A stretch of 15,688 bases of DNA from Gammaproteobacteria bacterium (GTDB taxonomy: Bacteria; Pseudomonadota; Gammaproteobacteria; UBA5335; SLRW01): the NCBI GenBank assembly GCA_007134115.1, contig SLLK01000081.1, forward strand, positions 1-15,688. The letters run 5' to 3'. The position numbers were made by a program, and so were the translations under genes. Positions within the stretch are counted from its first letter, which is position 1; every line of letters begins with the position of its first letter. The notes beneath the pieces are model-generated. The model had not been told where the DNA came from, searched no databases, and was given only the letters and a program-made list of their open reading frames with translations. Shown here in pieces: positions 1 to 7,718 of this stretch.

Positions 1-1724
1 GTATCGGGCAGCATGCGCTGCATAAAGAAGCGCGCCGTGATCAGCTTGTTGCGGTAAAAGTCCTGCTCGCCGCCACCTTCAGCCAGCGCCCGGGTGGCGA
101 CCTCGGCCTGTCGGGCCCAGATCCAGGCCATCGCGGTCAACGCGAACAGGCGCAGGTAGTCAGCAGAAGCGGCACCGGCCTCCTCGCGGTTTTGCATCAT
201 CTGCTCGAACAACCAGCTGGTCGCGGTTTGCAAATCACCAAACGCCGCCGCCAGGGGCTCAATAAACTCGGCCATGTCCTGGTTGCCCTTGTGCTGCTCG
301 ATGAACGCGCCCACCGGCTTGAGGAAGGCATTGAGCGTTTCCCCGCCCCTGGAGGGCAGTTTGCGACCCACCAGATCCAGTGCCTGTACGCCGTTGGTGC
401 CCTCGTATATCTGCGTGATCCGCACATCACGCACGAACTGCTCCACGCCGGTCTCACGGATATAGCCCGAGCCACCATAGACCTGCATGGCCAGATTGGC
501 GGTCTCCGAACCCATGTCGGTGAAATAGGCCTTGATGATGGGTGTCATCAGGGCCAGCCAGTTCCCGGCCTGCTCGCGCACCTGTTCATCGGCGTGGTTG
601 TGTTCCAGATCCAGCTGCAGACCGGTATACAGGGCCAGCGCGCGGGCGCCTTCAACGTAGGCGCGCGCGGTGAGCAGCATGCGACGCACATCCGGATGCA
701 CGATGATCGGATCAGCGGCCTTGTCGGGCTGCTCCGGACCGTTGAGCGCCCGGCCCTGCAGACGTTCGCGGGCAAAGGCGGCGGCGTTCTGGTAGGCCAC
801 ACTGCCCACGCCCAGCGCCTGTATGCCGGTGCCCAGCCGCGCCGCATTCATCATGGTAAACATGCAGGCCAGCCCCTTGTGCTGCTCACCGACCAGGTAG
901 CCCACCGCGTTGTCGAAGTTGATTTCGCAGGTGGCCGACGCCTTGATGCCCATCTTCTTTTCGATGGAGCCACAGTAGGCACCGTTGCGCTCGCCCAGGC
1001 TGCCGTCATCGTTGACCAGGAACTTGGGCACGATGAACAGGCTGATGCCCCGGGTGCCCTCGGGTCCGCCGGGAATCTTCGCCAACACCAGGTGAATGAT
1101 ATTCCCGGCCAGATCGTGCTCGCCGGCGGAAATCCAGATCTTGGTGCCGGAAATTCGGTAGGTCTCGTCGTCCTGCGGCTCCGCTTTGGTCCGGATCAGA
1201 CCCAGATCCGTCCCGCAGTGCGGCTCGGTCAGGTTCATCGTGCCGGTCCACTCGCCGGCGGTCATGCGGTGCAGGTAACGGTCTTTCTGTTCCTGCGTGC
1301 CGTGATTGTAGATCGCGGCCCACGCACCGTGGGAAAGCCCCGGGTACATACCGAAGGAACAGTTGGCCGAACTGATCATCTCGGACATGGCCAGGCCGAT
1401 CAGATGCGGCAAACCCTGGCCGCCGTACTCGGGATCCGAAGTCAGCCCGGGCCAGCCACCGTCCACGTAGGTCTGGTAAGCCTCGCGGAAACCTTTGGGC
1501 GTGGTGACTTCATGGTCCTTCCACGTGCAGCCCTGCTCGTCACCGCTCATGTTGATGGGGTGCAGCACCTGTTCACACAGCTTGCCGCCTTCTTCCAGAA
1601 TGGCGTCAATAATATCCGGCGAGGCTTCGCTGAAGGCCGGCAGATCACGATACTGCTCAAGATCCAGCAACTCGTGCAGAACAAAGCGGAAATCGCGCAA
1701 GGGAGCGTGGTAAATGGTCGGCAT
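1..1724 (-). CDS. Acyl-CoA dehydrogenase, large (C-terminally extended) type, partial at the left edge
   Basis: This FAD enzyme oxidises an acyl-CoA thioester to the 2,3-enoyl-CoA and passes electrons to electron-transfer flavoprotein. I read 574 complete codons from ATG at 1724-1722; the stop lies beyond the window. The start MPTIYHAPLRDFRF is typical of the roughly 590-600 residue subfamily with an extra N-terminal segment and a C-terminal extension, so about 20-25 residues are probably missing. The acyl-CoA dehydrogenase signatures are present: MNLTEPHCGTDLG, KIWISAGEHD, YGGSGYIRE, and QIYEGTNGVQ carrying the presumed catalytic base Glu441. A GGAGG ribosome site (1730-1734) lies 5 nt before the ATG. 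Relatives include FadE-like enzymes and proteins annotated as 3-methylmercaptopropionyl-CoA dehydrogenase (DmdC). The substrate cannot be told from sequence, and no beta-oxidation partners are visible. It is divergent from the M16 peptidase gene. Confidence 0.93.
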   Translation of the reverse strand, partial: MPTIYHAPLRDFRFVLHELLDLEQYRDLPAFSEASPDIIDAILEEGGKLCEQVLHPINMSGDEQGCTWKDHEVTTPKGFREAYQTYVDGGWPGLTSDPEYGGQGLPHLIGLAMSEMISSANCSFGMYPGLSHGAWAAIYNHGTQEQKDRYLHRMTAGEWTGTMNLTEPHCGTDLGLIRTKAEPQDDETYRISGTKIWISAGEHDLAGNIIHLVLAKIPGGPEGTRGISLFIVPKFLVNDDGSLGERNGAYCGSIEKKMGIKASATCEINFDNAVGYLVGEQHKGLACMFTMMNAARLGTGIQALGVGSVAYQNAAAFARERLQGRALNGPEQPDKAADPIIVHPDVRRMLLTARAYVEGARALALYTGLQLDLEHNHADEQVREQAGNWLALMTPIIKAYFTDMGSETANLAMQVYGGSGYIRETGVEQFVRDVRITQIYEGTNGVQALDLVGRKLPSRGGETLNAFLKPVGAFIEQHKGNQDMAEFIEPLAAAFGDLQTATSWLFEQMMQNREEAGAASADYLRLFALTAMAWIWARQAEVATRALAEGGGEQDFYRNKLITARFFMQRMLPD

Positions 1725-1829
1725 GATGGCCTCCGGGTTCTGATTGGGTGTGCTGCAGGACAGCCGCGCCGCGGTTCAGGTCTGGCGCCGCAAAAGCAGG
1801 CCATGGCGGCGCCACGGGGTGCGTAGCAG

Positions 1830-1846
1830 GCGCGTATTGTACGCGC
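1830..1846. promoter_or_regulatory. Perfect 7-bp dyad overlapping the acyl-CoA dehydrogenase -10, candidate operator
   Basis: GCGCGTA and TACGCGC flank a 3-bp centre (TTG), a perfect inverted repeat in the divergent intergenic region. It covers the predicted -10 hexamer, the position expected for a repressor site. It does not match the PsrA consensus I know, so no regulator is assigned. In a GC-rich genome a chance dyad is possible. Confidence 0.35.
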
Positions 1847-1864
1847 TGCGCACAAGGATGTAAC
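1836..1864 (-). promoter_or_regulatory. Predicted sigma70 promoter for the acyl-CoA dehydrogenase
   Basis: On the minus strand, GTTACA (1864-1859, 4/6 match to the -35 consensus) is followed after exactly 17 bp by TACAAT (1841-1836, 5/6 match to the -10 consensus). Transcription would start near 1829 and give a leader of about 105 nt. The -10 lies inside the dyad at 1830-1846. This is by eye only. Confidence 0.45.
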
Positions 1865-1906
1865 CCTGCGGCAGACGCCGCCATGCGGCGCGCCCGTCGC
1901 AGGCCT

Positions 1907-1934
1907 TTGCGCCGCCGCATGTGCATGCCATTAT
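1907..1934 (+). promoter_or_regulatory. Possible promoter for the M16 peptidase gene
   Basis: TTGCGC (1907-1912) and CATTAT (1929-1934) are separated by 16 bp and would start transcription near 1941, about 23 nt before the ATG. The hexamers match the consensus at 3/6 and 4/6, so this is weak. Confidence 0.22.
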
Positions 1935-1963
1935 CGGTGCAACGCCCATTTTCAAGGTGACCT

Positions 1964-4747
1964 ATGAACAGGGGATTCTCTTTCTCCGGCAGCCGCCGGT
2001 TGTTATACGCAACAACCCTGATGTTTGGCAGCACGCTGCTGCTCAGTGCCTGCGCACCGGCACCGGATGAGGTCCCGGACACTCAGGATGAGCTGACCGA
2101 ACTGGATATCGAGTACACCCGGCATGTGCTGGACAACGGCCTGACTCTGATCGTGCATGAAGACCCGCGCGCGCCGGTCGCCGCCGTGAACCTCTGGTAT
2201 CGCGTCGGCTCGCGCGACGAAAGCGACGGCGAACGCGGTTTTGCGCACCTCTTCGAACATCTGATGTACCTCGGCTCCGAACACCACGACAGCGACTACT
2301 TCGAGGCGCTGGAGCAACTCGGCGCCACCGACATGAATGCCACCACCAGTCGCGACCGCACCAATTATTTCCAGAATATTCCGGTCAGTGCCCTGGACCG
2401 CGTGCTGTGGCTGGAATCCGACCGCATGGGCCACTTTGCCGGCGCACTGACCGAGCAGAAGGTGACCAACGAACTGGGCGTGGTGGAAAACGAAAAACGC
2501 CAGCAAAGCAATCGCCCCTACGGCGATGTGTACAAGGCCCTGCTGCGCTACTCATACCCGCCGGAGCACCCCTACCACTGGCCCACCATCGGCTCCATGG
2601 ATGACATGCGCGCCGCCACGCTGGATGACCTGCGTGACTGGCACCGGCGCTACTACGGTGCGGCCAATGCGGTGCTGGTGATCGCGGGAGCGGTGGACAC
2701 CGCCGAAGTGGTGGACCAGGTTGAGCACTATTTCGGCCACATCCGCCCCGGCCCGCCGGTGGAGCGGATGTCACGCTGGGTTGCGCCGCTACCGGAGGCG
2801 CGGCGCAAGACCATACGCGACAACGTGGCGCAGGCGCGCATCTACCGGGTATGGAACGTCCCCGCCTGGGGCGAGCCGCAAAGAGACTACCTGGCGCTGG
2901 GGGCGTGGATTCTCGGTGGCAGCAGCGACAGCCGCCTGCACCGCCGCCTGGTGCGCGATGATCAGCTGGCCACGGGTGTCAGCGCCTATGTGTCCACCGG
3001 CGAGCTGGGCAGCCAGTTCGTGGTGGTGGTCACGGCGCGCGGCGATGCCACACCAGGCGAAGTGGAAAGGGCCATGGACCAGGAAATCAACCGCCTCGTG
3101 CGGCGCGGCCCCAGCGAACAGGAGGTGGAGCGCGCTCGCACCGCCACCTATGGCGCCTTCGCCCGAGGTCTGGAGCGGGTCGGCGGCTTCGGCGGTAAAT
3201 CTGACATGCTCGCCATGAGCGAGGTCTATGCTGGTGACCCCGGCGCCTGGCGGGCGCAGCTCCAGCGCTACACCACGGTACAGCGCGGACAGATCACGCA
3301 CAGCCTGCGCGAGTGGCTCACAGAGCACGCCCTGACGCTGGAAGTGCGGCCGGAACCGGCCTATCGGCAGGCCGAGGACCGCGTGGATCGCAGCGGGCTG
3401 CCGGCGGTGGACACCCCGCCGGACCTGTCCCTGCCAGACACACAGACAGTGCGGCTGGACAACGGCATGGAGTTGCGCCTGGCGCAGCGTGAAGACACCC
3501 CGCTGGTCGAGGCCCGCCTGCTGCTCGGTGGTGGCCATGCCGCGGAAGCCGGGCATCCGGGCCTGGCCTCGCTGGCGCTGGGCATGCTGCGCGAGGGCAC
3601 CGACCGCTACAGCGCCACCGAGCTGGCCGCCCGGGAAGAATCGCTGGGCGCCAGTATCGGCGCCTCGGCCGGACTGGACGCAGCCACCCTGAGCCTGTCG
3701 GCGCTGCGCGCCCGCCTTGATCCCTCGCTCGAGCTGTTTGCCGAGATCGTGCGCGCCCCGCAGTTCCCCGAGCGTGAATTGGAGCGCCGGCAACAACAGC
3801 GGCTGGCAGCCATTGAGCAGGAGTTGACCTCGCCGGGTTCGCTGGCCTGGCGGGTCATGCCGGTATTGCTCTACGGGGAGGATCACCCGTACGGCCAGCC
3901 CTTTACCGGCACCGGCTACAGCGAAGTGATCGCCGATCTCGGCCGGCCGGACCTGATGGATTATCACGCGCGCTGGTTCCGGCCCGAGCAGGCCACACTG
4001 GTGGTGGTAGGCGACATCTCCATGGCACAGTTGCGCTCCAAGGTGGAGCGACATTTTGGCGACTGGCAGGCCGCCACAACGGCGCCTGAGAAGCCCGCCA
4101 TAGACGATATTGAGGCCACGCCGCAGACGCGTATTTACCTGGTCGATCGCGCCGACGCCACGCAGGGGCTGATCCTGGCCGGCGGACTGGCGCCGCCGCG
4201 CAGCGATCCGCAGGATATTGCCCTGCGCGCCGCCAATACCGTGTTGGGCGGCAGCTTCAGCGCTCGCCTCAACCGTAATCTGCGCGAGCAGCGGGGCTGG
4301 TCCTATGGCACCCGCAGCAGCCTGGGCGACGCCCGGGGACCGCGTCCGTTCGTGATCACCGCCCCGGTCACCACTGCCCGCACGGCGGATGCCATGCGCG
4401 AAATCCGCTCTGAACTGGACGCGCTGCGCGAGACACGCCCGGTCAGCGAAGGCGAGCTTGAACGCGCCATCAACAGCATGACGCTGCGCCTGCCGGGGCA
4501 GCACGAAACCACGGCGGCCATTGCCGGCAGTCTCGCCAGCATCGTGATCCACGAGCTGGAAGAAGATTACTTTGATCGCTTCATCAGCGAGGCCCGCGCA
4601 CTGGACACGGACGCGGTCACCGCCGCCGCCCGGCGGCTTGGCGACCCGGGACAACTGACCTGGGTGATCGTCGGCAATGCCGCAGAACTGCGCGAGCAAC
4701 TGGAAGCACTGGCGTGGGCGGAGGTACAAACACTGGAAGTGCGCTGA
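1964..4747 (+). CDS. M16 family zinc metallopeptidase, full two-unit form, predicted lipoprotein
   Basis: The 927-residue protein is an insulinase/pitrilysin-type (M16) peptidase. Residues 1-30 form a lipoprotein signal peptide with the lipobox LSAC (Cys30), so the mature protein should be anchored in the cell envelope, probably facing the periplasm. The N-terminal unit has the inverted zinc motif HLFEH (His95, Glu98, His99), and a later Glu within VVENEKR (173-179) is the likely third metal ligand. The C-terminal unit lacks an HxxEH motif where one would sit (GHPGLASLALGML) but keeps the RNLREQRGWSYGT segment, which in the family supplies substrate-binding Arg and Tyr. One active and one inactive unit in a single chain is normal for this class; elsewhere they are separate subunits. 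AAGGTGA (1954-1960) is a good ribosome site. Substrates are unknown; peptide clearance in the envelope is an inference. Confidence 0.93.
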   Translation: MNRGFSFSGSRRLLYATTLMFGSTLLLSACAPAPDEVPDTQDELTELDIEYTRHVLDNGLTLIVHEDPRAPVAAVNLWYRVGSRDESDGERGFAHLFEHLMYLGSEHHDSDYFEALEQLGATDMNATTSRDRTNYFQNIPVSALDRVLWLESDRMGHFAGALTEQKVTNELGVVENEKRQQSNRPYGDVYKALLRYSYPPEHPYHWPTIGSMDDMRAATLDDLRDWHRRYYGAANAVLVIAGAVDTAEVVDQVEHYFGHIRPGPPVERMSRWVAPLPEARRKTIRDNVAQARIYRVWNVPAWGEPQRDYLALGAWILGGSSDSRLHRRLVRDDQLATGVSAYVSTGELGSQFVVVVTARGDATPGEVERAMDQEINRLVRRGPSEQEVERARTATYGAFARGLERVGGFGGKSDMLAMSEVYAGDPGAWRAQLQRYTTVQRGQITHSLREWLTEHALTLEVRPEPAYRQAEDRVDRSGLPAVDTPPDLSLPDTQTVRLDNGMELRLAQREDTPLVEARLLLGGGHAAEAGHPGLASLALGMLREGTDRYSATELAAREESLGASIGASAGLDAATLSLSALRARLDPSLELFAEIVRAPQFPERELERRQQQRLAAIEQELTSPGSLAWRVMPVLLYGEDHPYGQPFTGTGYSEVIADLGRPDLMDYHARWFRPEQATLVVVGDISMAQLRSKVERHFGDWQAATTAPEKPAIDDIEATPQTRIYLVDRADATQGLILAGGLAPPRSDPQDIALRAANTVLGGSFSARLNRNLREQRGWSYGTRSSLGDARGPRPFVITAPVTTARTADAMREIRSELDALRETRPVSEGELERAINSMTLRLPGQHETTAAIAGSLASIVIHELEEDYFDRFISEARALDTDAVTAAARRLGDPGQLTWVIVGNAAELREQLEALAWAEVQTLEVR

Positions 4748-4759
4748 GACGTGACGAAT

Positions 4760-5530
4760 CTAGGACTCGCGTTCGCCGCGCTGTATTTCCACCTCGCGGT
4801 ACCCCGGTACCATCCAGCGCGCCAGCACAATGCCCGCTTCGTACAGCAGATAGGCCGGCACGGCCAGCAGGGACTGCGAAAATATGTCCGGCGGTGTGAG
4901 CAGCATGCCGGCCACAAAGGCGCCGACCAGCACGTAGGCACGCTTGCTCGCCAGCGCGGCGGGCGTCGTCATACCGGTACGCACCATGAGCACCGTGGCT
5001 ACCGGAATCTGGAAGGCCGCGCCGAAGGCCAGAAACAGCGTGAGCACAAAATCCAGGTAGCGGGAGATATCGGTCATCACGGCAATGCCTTCGGGCGCCA
5101 TGGACACGAAGAAACCCAGCACCAGCGGCAGGACCACGAAATAGGCGAAGGCGATACCCAGGTAGAAGAGCAGGCTGCTCATGAACATCAGCGGAAAGGC
5201 GAAACGCCGCTCGTGGGCATACAGCCCCGGGGCGATAAAGGCCCACACCTGCCACAGCACCACCGGCATCGCCAGCACCAGCGCCGACACGGCGGCCAGC
5301 TTGAACGGGGCAAGAAAGGGTGAAGCCACCTCGGTGGCAATCATGCTGGTCCCCGCCGGCAGGTGCTGCATCAGCGGCCCCGCCAGCAGCGCATAGAGGT
5401 CGCGGGCAAAAATCGCCAACGGCACCAGAAACACCAGCACCGCGAGCATCGCCCACAACAGGCGCCGCCGCAGTTCGGTCAGATGCGATACCAGCGGCGC
5501 CGGCTTGTCATCCTGCGGCGCCTCGCTCAT
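4760..5530 (-). CDS. tatC: Sec-independent protein translocase TatC
   Basis: TatC is the polytopic core of the twin-arginine translocase. With TatB it forms the receptor that recognises twin-arginine signal peptides on folded proteins. At 256 residues the length is normal, with about six hydrophobic segments. The N-terminal cytoplasmic SHLTELRRRLLW motif is present (residues 15-26), as is the loop PGLYAHERR (101-109), whose Glu107 corresponds to the conserved glutamate required for signal-peptide binding in E. coli TatC. Its ATG (5530-5528) overlaps the tatB stop as ATGA, implying coupled translation, and an AAGGGA ribosome site lies within the tatB tail. The TAG stop is 12 nt from the convergent M16 stop. 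I see no hairpin terminator in that gap, so the two transcripts probably overlap at their 3' ends. Confidence 0.97.
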   Translation of the reverse strand: MSEAPQDDKPAPLVSHLTELRRRLLWAMLAVLVFLVPLAIFARDLYALLAGPLMQHLPAGTSMIATEVASPFLAPFKLAAVSALVLAMPVVLWQVWAFIAPGLYAHERRFAFPLMFMSSLLFYLGIAFAYFVVLPLVLGFFVSMAPEGIAVMTDISRYLDFVLTLFLAFGAAFQIPVATVLMVRTGMTTPAALASKRAYVLVGAFVAGMLLTPPDIFSQSLLAVPAYLLYEAGIVLARWMVPGYREVEIQRGERES

Positions 5531-5829
5531 TTGCGGGGTCCCTTTTGTTCTTTTCCGTCGTGCTCCCGGCCGACGTCCGACAATGATTCACGGGTCTCGC
5601 GTACGGCATCACGCAGGCTCTGCGCCTCTTCTGATTGCTCCAGACGCTCACGCAACTCGGCCGCGTGTACCTGGCGGTCCACTTCGGTGCGCACCGCATT
5701 GAGGAAGCTGCGCGCGCGGCTGAACCAGTGACCCGCCACCCGCGCCGCGCGCGGCAAACGCTCGGGGCCAATCACCATCAGCGCCACGAACAGAATCAGC
5801 AGCAGTTCCCAGAAACCGATATCGAACAT
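5527..5829 (-). CDS. tatB: Sec-independent protein translocase TatB
   Basis: TatB partners TatC in the Tat receptor complex at the inner membrane. The 100-residue product begins MFDIGFWELLLI, with the conserved Glu8 inside a single N-terminal membrane helix. It then has the GPERLP hinge (residues 21-26), an amphipathic helix (RAARVAGHWFSRARSF) and a charged, coiled-coil-prone cytoplasmic tail. The opening MFDIG and the GPERLP hinge mark it as TatB, where TatA has an FG(T/P) hinge. It is shorter than the 171-residue E. coli protein but within the range seen in other gammaproteobacteria. It lies 35 nt after tatA and overlaps tatC by 4 nt. Confidence 0.95.
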   Translation of the reverse strand: MFDIGFWELLLILFVALMVIGPERLPRAARVAGHWFSRARSFLNAVRTEVDRQVHAAELRERLEQSEEAQSLRDAVRETRESLSDVGREHDGKEQKGPRK

Positions 5830-5864
5830 GGCACATCGCCCCGGAGGCCGTCACAACACGGCAT

Positions 5865-6152
5865 TCAGCTTTTGCTGGAACCGCCGCGTGTCGAGCCGGT
5901 CGTCTTGCGCTTCGCGCCGGTGGCTGCCTTGCGCTTTGGCGCCGCTTTGGTGGACGTCTTGTCGGCACTGGATTCCAGTGTTGCAGATGATTTTTTGTCG
6001 TCACCGGCGTCGCCCTCGCTCACCGCCGAGCGGAAGCTCTTGAGCGCCGAGCCCAGGTCCGAGCCCAGGTTACGCAACCGCCGGGTACCGAACAGCAGCA
6101 CCACGATGACCAGGATGATCAATAACTGCCAGATACTGATGCCACTCAACAT
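5865..6152 (-). CDS. tatA: Sec-independent protein translocase TatA
   Basis: TatA oligomerises at the TatBC receptor to let folded twin-arginine substrates cross the inner membrane. The 95-residue protein has the canonical start MLSGISIWQLLIILVIVVLL, one membrane helix, then the FGTRRLRNLGSDLG hinge and amphipathic helix (about 21-45). The tail (about 46-95) is rich in Ser, Thr, Ala and Lys with KRK clusters, more basic than the acidic tails I associate with many TatA proteins. GGAG lies 7 nt before the ATG. The gene starts 45 nt after hisE on the same strand, with no visible terminator between, so it may be read from the his transcript. Tat substrates often carry redox cofactors, but none is identifiable here. 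Confidence 0.95.
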   Translation of the reverse strand: MLSGISIWQLLIILVIVVLLFGTRRLRNLGSDLGSALKSFRSAVSEGDAGDDKKSSATLESSADKTSTKAAPKRKAATGAKRKTTGSTRGGSSKS

Positions 6153-6197
6153 AGCCTGTCTCCGTTTTCACGTGGGCGCGCGACAAGGACCGCGCGT

Positions 6198-6533
6198 CTA
6201 TTGCGCCGGCTTGTTCCGGGCGGCTTTCTCATCCAGGCCGGACAGGCCGAAGCGGCGGCCCAGCTCGCGCAGCACCTCATCCGGACCCAGCCCCTGCTGC
6301 GCCAGCAGTACCAGCGTATGGAACCACAAATCGGCCACCTCGTGCACGATTTGCGCACGATCACCATCGCGTGCGGCAAGCAGGGTTTCCGTGGCCTCCT
6401 CGCCAATCTTGCGCAGAATGGCATCCATACCCTGGTGGTAAAGCCCGGCCACGTAGGAACTGTCGGCCGCGGCCGATTTGCGCGCTTCGAGCACTTCAGC
6501 CAGGGCCGCGAGAATCTGCCGCTCGTCATTCAT
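6198..6533 (-). CDS. hisE: Phosphoribosyl-ATP pyrophosphatase HisE
   Basis: HisE removes pyrophosphate from phosphoribosyl-ATP, the second step of histidine synthesis, in the cytoplasm. The 111-residue protein is a free-standing member of the all-alpha NTP pyrophosphatase group. The core reads KIGEEATETLLAARDGD followed by HEVADLWFHTLVLL, where the acidic residues of the EExxE and ExxD type bind metal. I chose ATG at 6533-6531 (MNDERQILAAL) because the family starts there; the open frame extends upstream to 6794 only as an out-of-frame shadow of hisI. The start overlaps the hisI end by 8 nt. Many enteric bacteria fuse the two as HisIE; here they are separate genes. Confidence 0.95.
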   Translation of the reverse strand: MNDERQILAALAEVLEARKSAAADSSYVAGLYHQGMDAILRKIGEEATETLLAARDGDRAQIVHEVADLWFHTLVLLAQQGLGPDEVLRELGRRFGLSGLDEKAARNKPAQ

Positions 6534-6945
6534 CGCCTTGCGCACCCTTGCCTGCATACATATGCGCCGGGTCCTGCAACACCGGCTCCACGGTTTGCCA
6601 GTCGCCATCGCCGTGACGCCGGAAAAAACAACTGCGGCGCCCGGTGTGGCAGGCCACCCCGCCACGCTGCCGCACGCGCAACAACAGCGTATCACCGTCG
6701 CAATCCAGGCGTATCTCCTCAACGTCCTGCACGTTGCCGGAATGCTCGCCCTTGCGCCACAGGCGCTTGCGGGAACGCGACCAGTACACGGCATGACCCT
6801 CGGTCACCGTCAGCGCCAGGGCCTCGCGATTCATCCACGCCATCATCAGCACCGTGCCGTCTTCAGCGTCCTGGGCAATCACCGGCAACAGCCCGTCGCC
6901 GTTCCACTGCACCGCGTCCAGCCACGCCGCATTGTTGTCTGTCAT
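6526..6945 (-). CDS. hisI: Phosphoribosyl-AMP cyclohydrolase HisI
   Basis: HisI opens the adenine ring of phosphoribosyl-AMP to give ProFAR, the third step of histidine synthesis. The 139-residue protein has the family motifs in order: ARxRKRLWRKGEHSGN-type segment (SRSRKRLWRKGEHSGN, about 56-71), the metal-binding DCDGD (81-85) with Cys82, and GVACHTGRRSCFFR (97-110) with Cys99 and Cys106. The three cysteines are the expected zinc ligands and the aspartates the expected magnesium ligands. The ATG (6945-6943) shares one base with the hisF TGA stop, and the 3' end overlaps hisE, so hisF, hisI and hisE are tightly coupled. Confidence 0.97.
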   Translation of the reverse strand: MTDNNAAWLDAVQWNGDGLLPVIAQDAEDGTVLMMAWMNREALALTVTEGHAVYWSRSRKRLWRKGEHSGNVQDVEEIRLDCDGDTLLLRVRQRGGVACHTGRRSCFFRRHGDGDWQTVEPVLQDPAHMYAGKGAQGDE

Positions 6946-7718
6946 CAGCGCCTGACCTCCACGCCGCGGGCGGCCATGAAGTCCTTGGCCTCGCCCACGG
7001 TAAATTCGGCAAAATGGAAGATACTCGCCGCCAGCACGGCATCCACCTGTCCCTCGATCACCCCTTCCACCAGGTGCTCCAGGTTGCCCACGCCTCCGGA
7101 GGCGATCACCGGTACCGGGACCGCATCACCCACCGCGCGCAACAGGGGAATATCGAAGCCCTCCCGGGTGCCGTCACGATCCATGCTGGTAAGCAGGATC
7201 TCACCCGCGCCGCGGGCGACCATTTCGCGCGCCCAGGCCACCGCGTCGAGCCCGGTAGACTTGCGCCCGCCGTGAGTGAATATTTCCCAGCGCGGCGGCT
7301 CGTCGTCCGCCGACACACGGCGCGCGTCGATGGCCACCACAATGCACTGCGAACCGAAACGCGCCGCCGCCTCACTGACGAAATCAGGGTGATGCACCGC
7401 CGCCGTGTTAATGGACACCTTGTCGGCACCGGCGCACAGCAGACGCCGTATGTCCTCGCTACGACGCACCCCGCCGCCCACGGTCAGCGGGATGAACACC
7501 TGGCCGGCGACCTGCTCCACCACATGCACGATGGTTTCACGGTCGTCCGAACTGGCCGTGATGTCCAGAAAACAAAGCTCATCGGCGCCTTCCGCATCGT
7601 AACGGCGCGCCACTTCCACGGGATCACCCGCATCGCGGATATCCACGAACTTCACACCCTTGACCACGCGGCCGTCGGCCACGTCGAGGCAGGGAATGAT
7701 GCGCTTGGCCAGGGTCAC
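6945..7718 (-). CDS. hisF: Imidazole glycerol phosphate synthase cyclase subunit HisF
   Basis: HisF is the (beta/alpha)8 barrel that uses ammonia from HisH to convert PRFAR into imidazole glycerol phosphate and AICAR; AICAR feeds back into purine synthesis. The 257-residue protein shows both catalytic aspartates: Asp12 in IPCLDV and Asp131 in VVAIDARR. It also has the phosphate-binding glycine motifs LTVGGGVR and ASGGVGN. The start codon is GTG (7718-7716), overlapping the hisA TGA stop in a GTGA arrangement. The partner HisH lies two genes upstream in the same cluster. Confidence 0.97.
   Translation of the reverse strand: MTLAKRIIPCLDVADGRVVKGVKFVDIRDAGDPVEVARRYDAEGADELCFLDITASSDDRETIVHVVEQVAGQVFIPLTVGGGVRRSEDIRRLLCAGADKVSINTAAVHHPDFVSEAAARFGSQCIVVAIDARRVSADDEPPRWEIFTHGGRKSTGLDAVAWAREMVARGAGEILLTSMDRDGTREGFDIPLLRAVGDAVPVPVIASGGVGNLEHLVEGVIEGQVDAVLAASIFHFAEFTVGEAKDFMAARGVEVRR

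Noticed and set aside
192..1826. A 544-codon plus-strand open frame
   Set aside because: It is antisense to the acyl-CoA dehydrogenase, whose minus frame shows all family motifs. Long antisense frames are expected in GC-rich coding DNA.
2789..4729. A 646-codon minus-strand open frame
   Set aside because: It is an antisense shadow of the M16 peptidase, with Gln/Arg/Gly-rich composition and no recognised domain.
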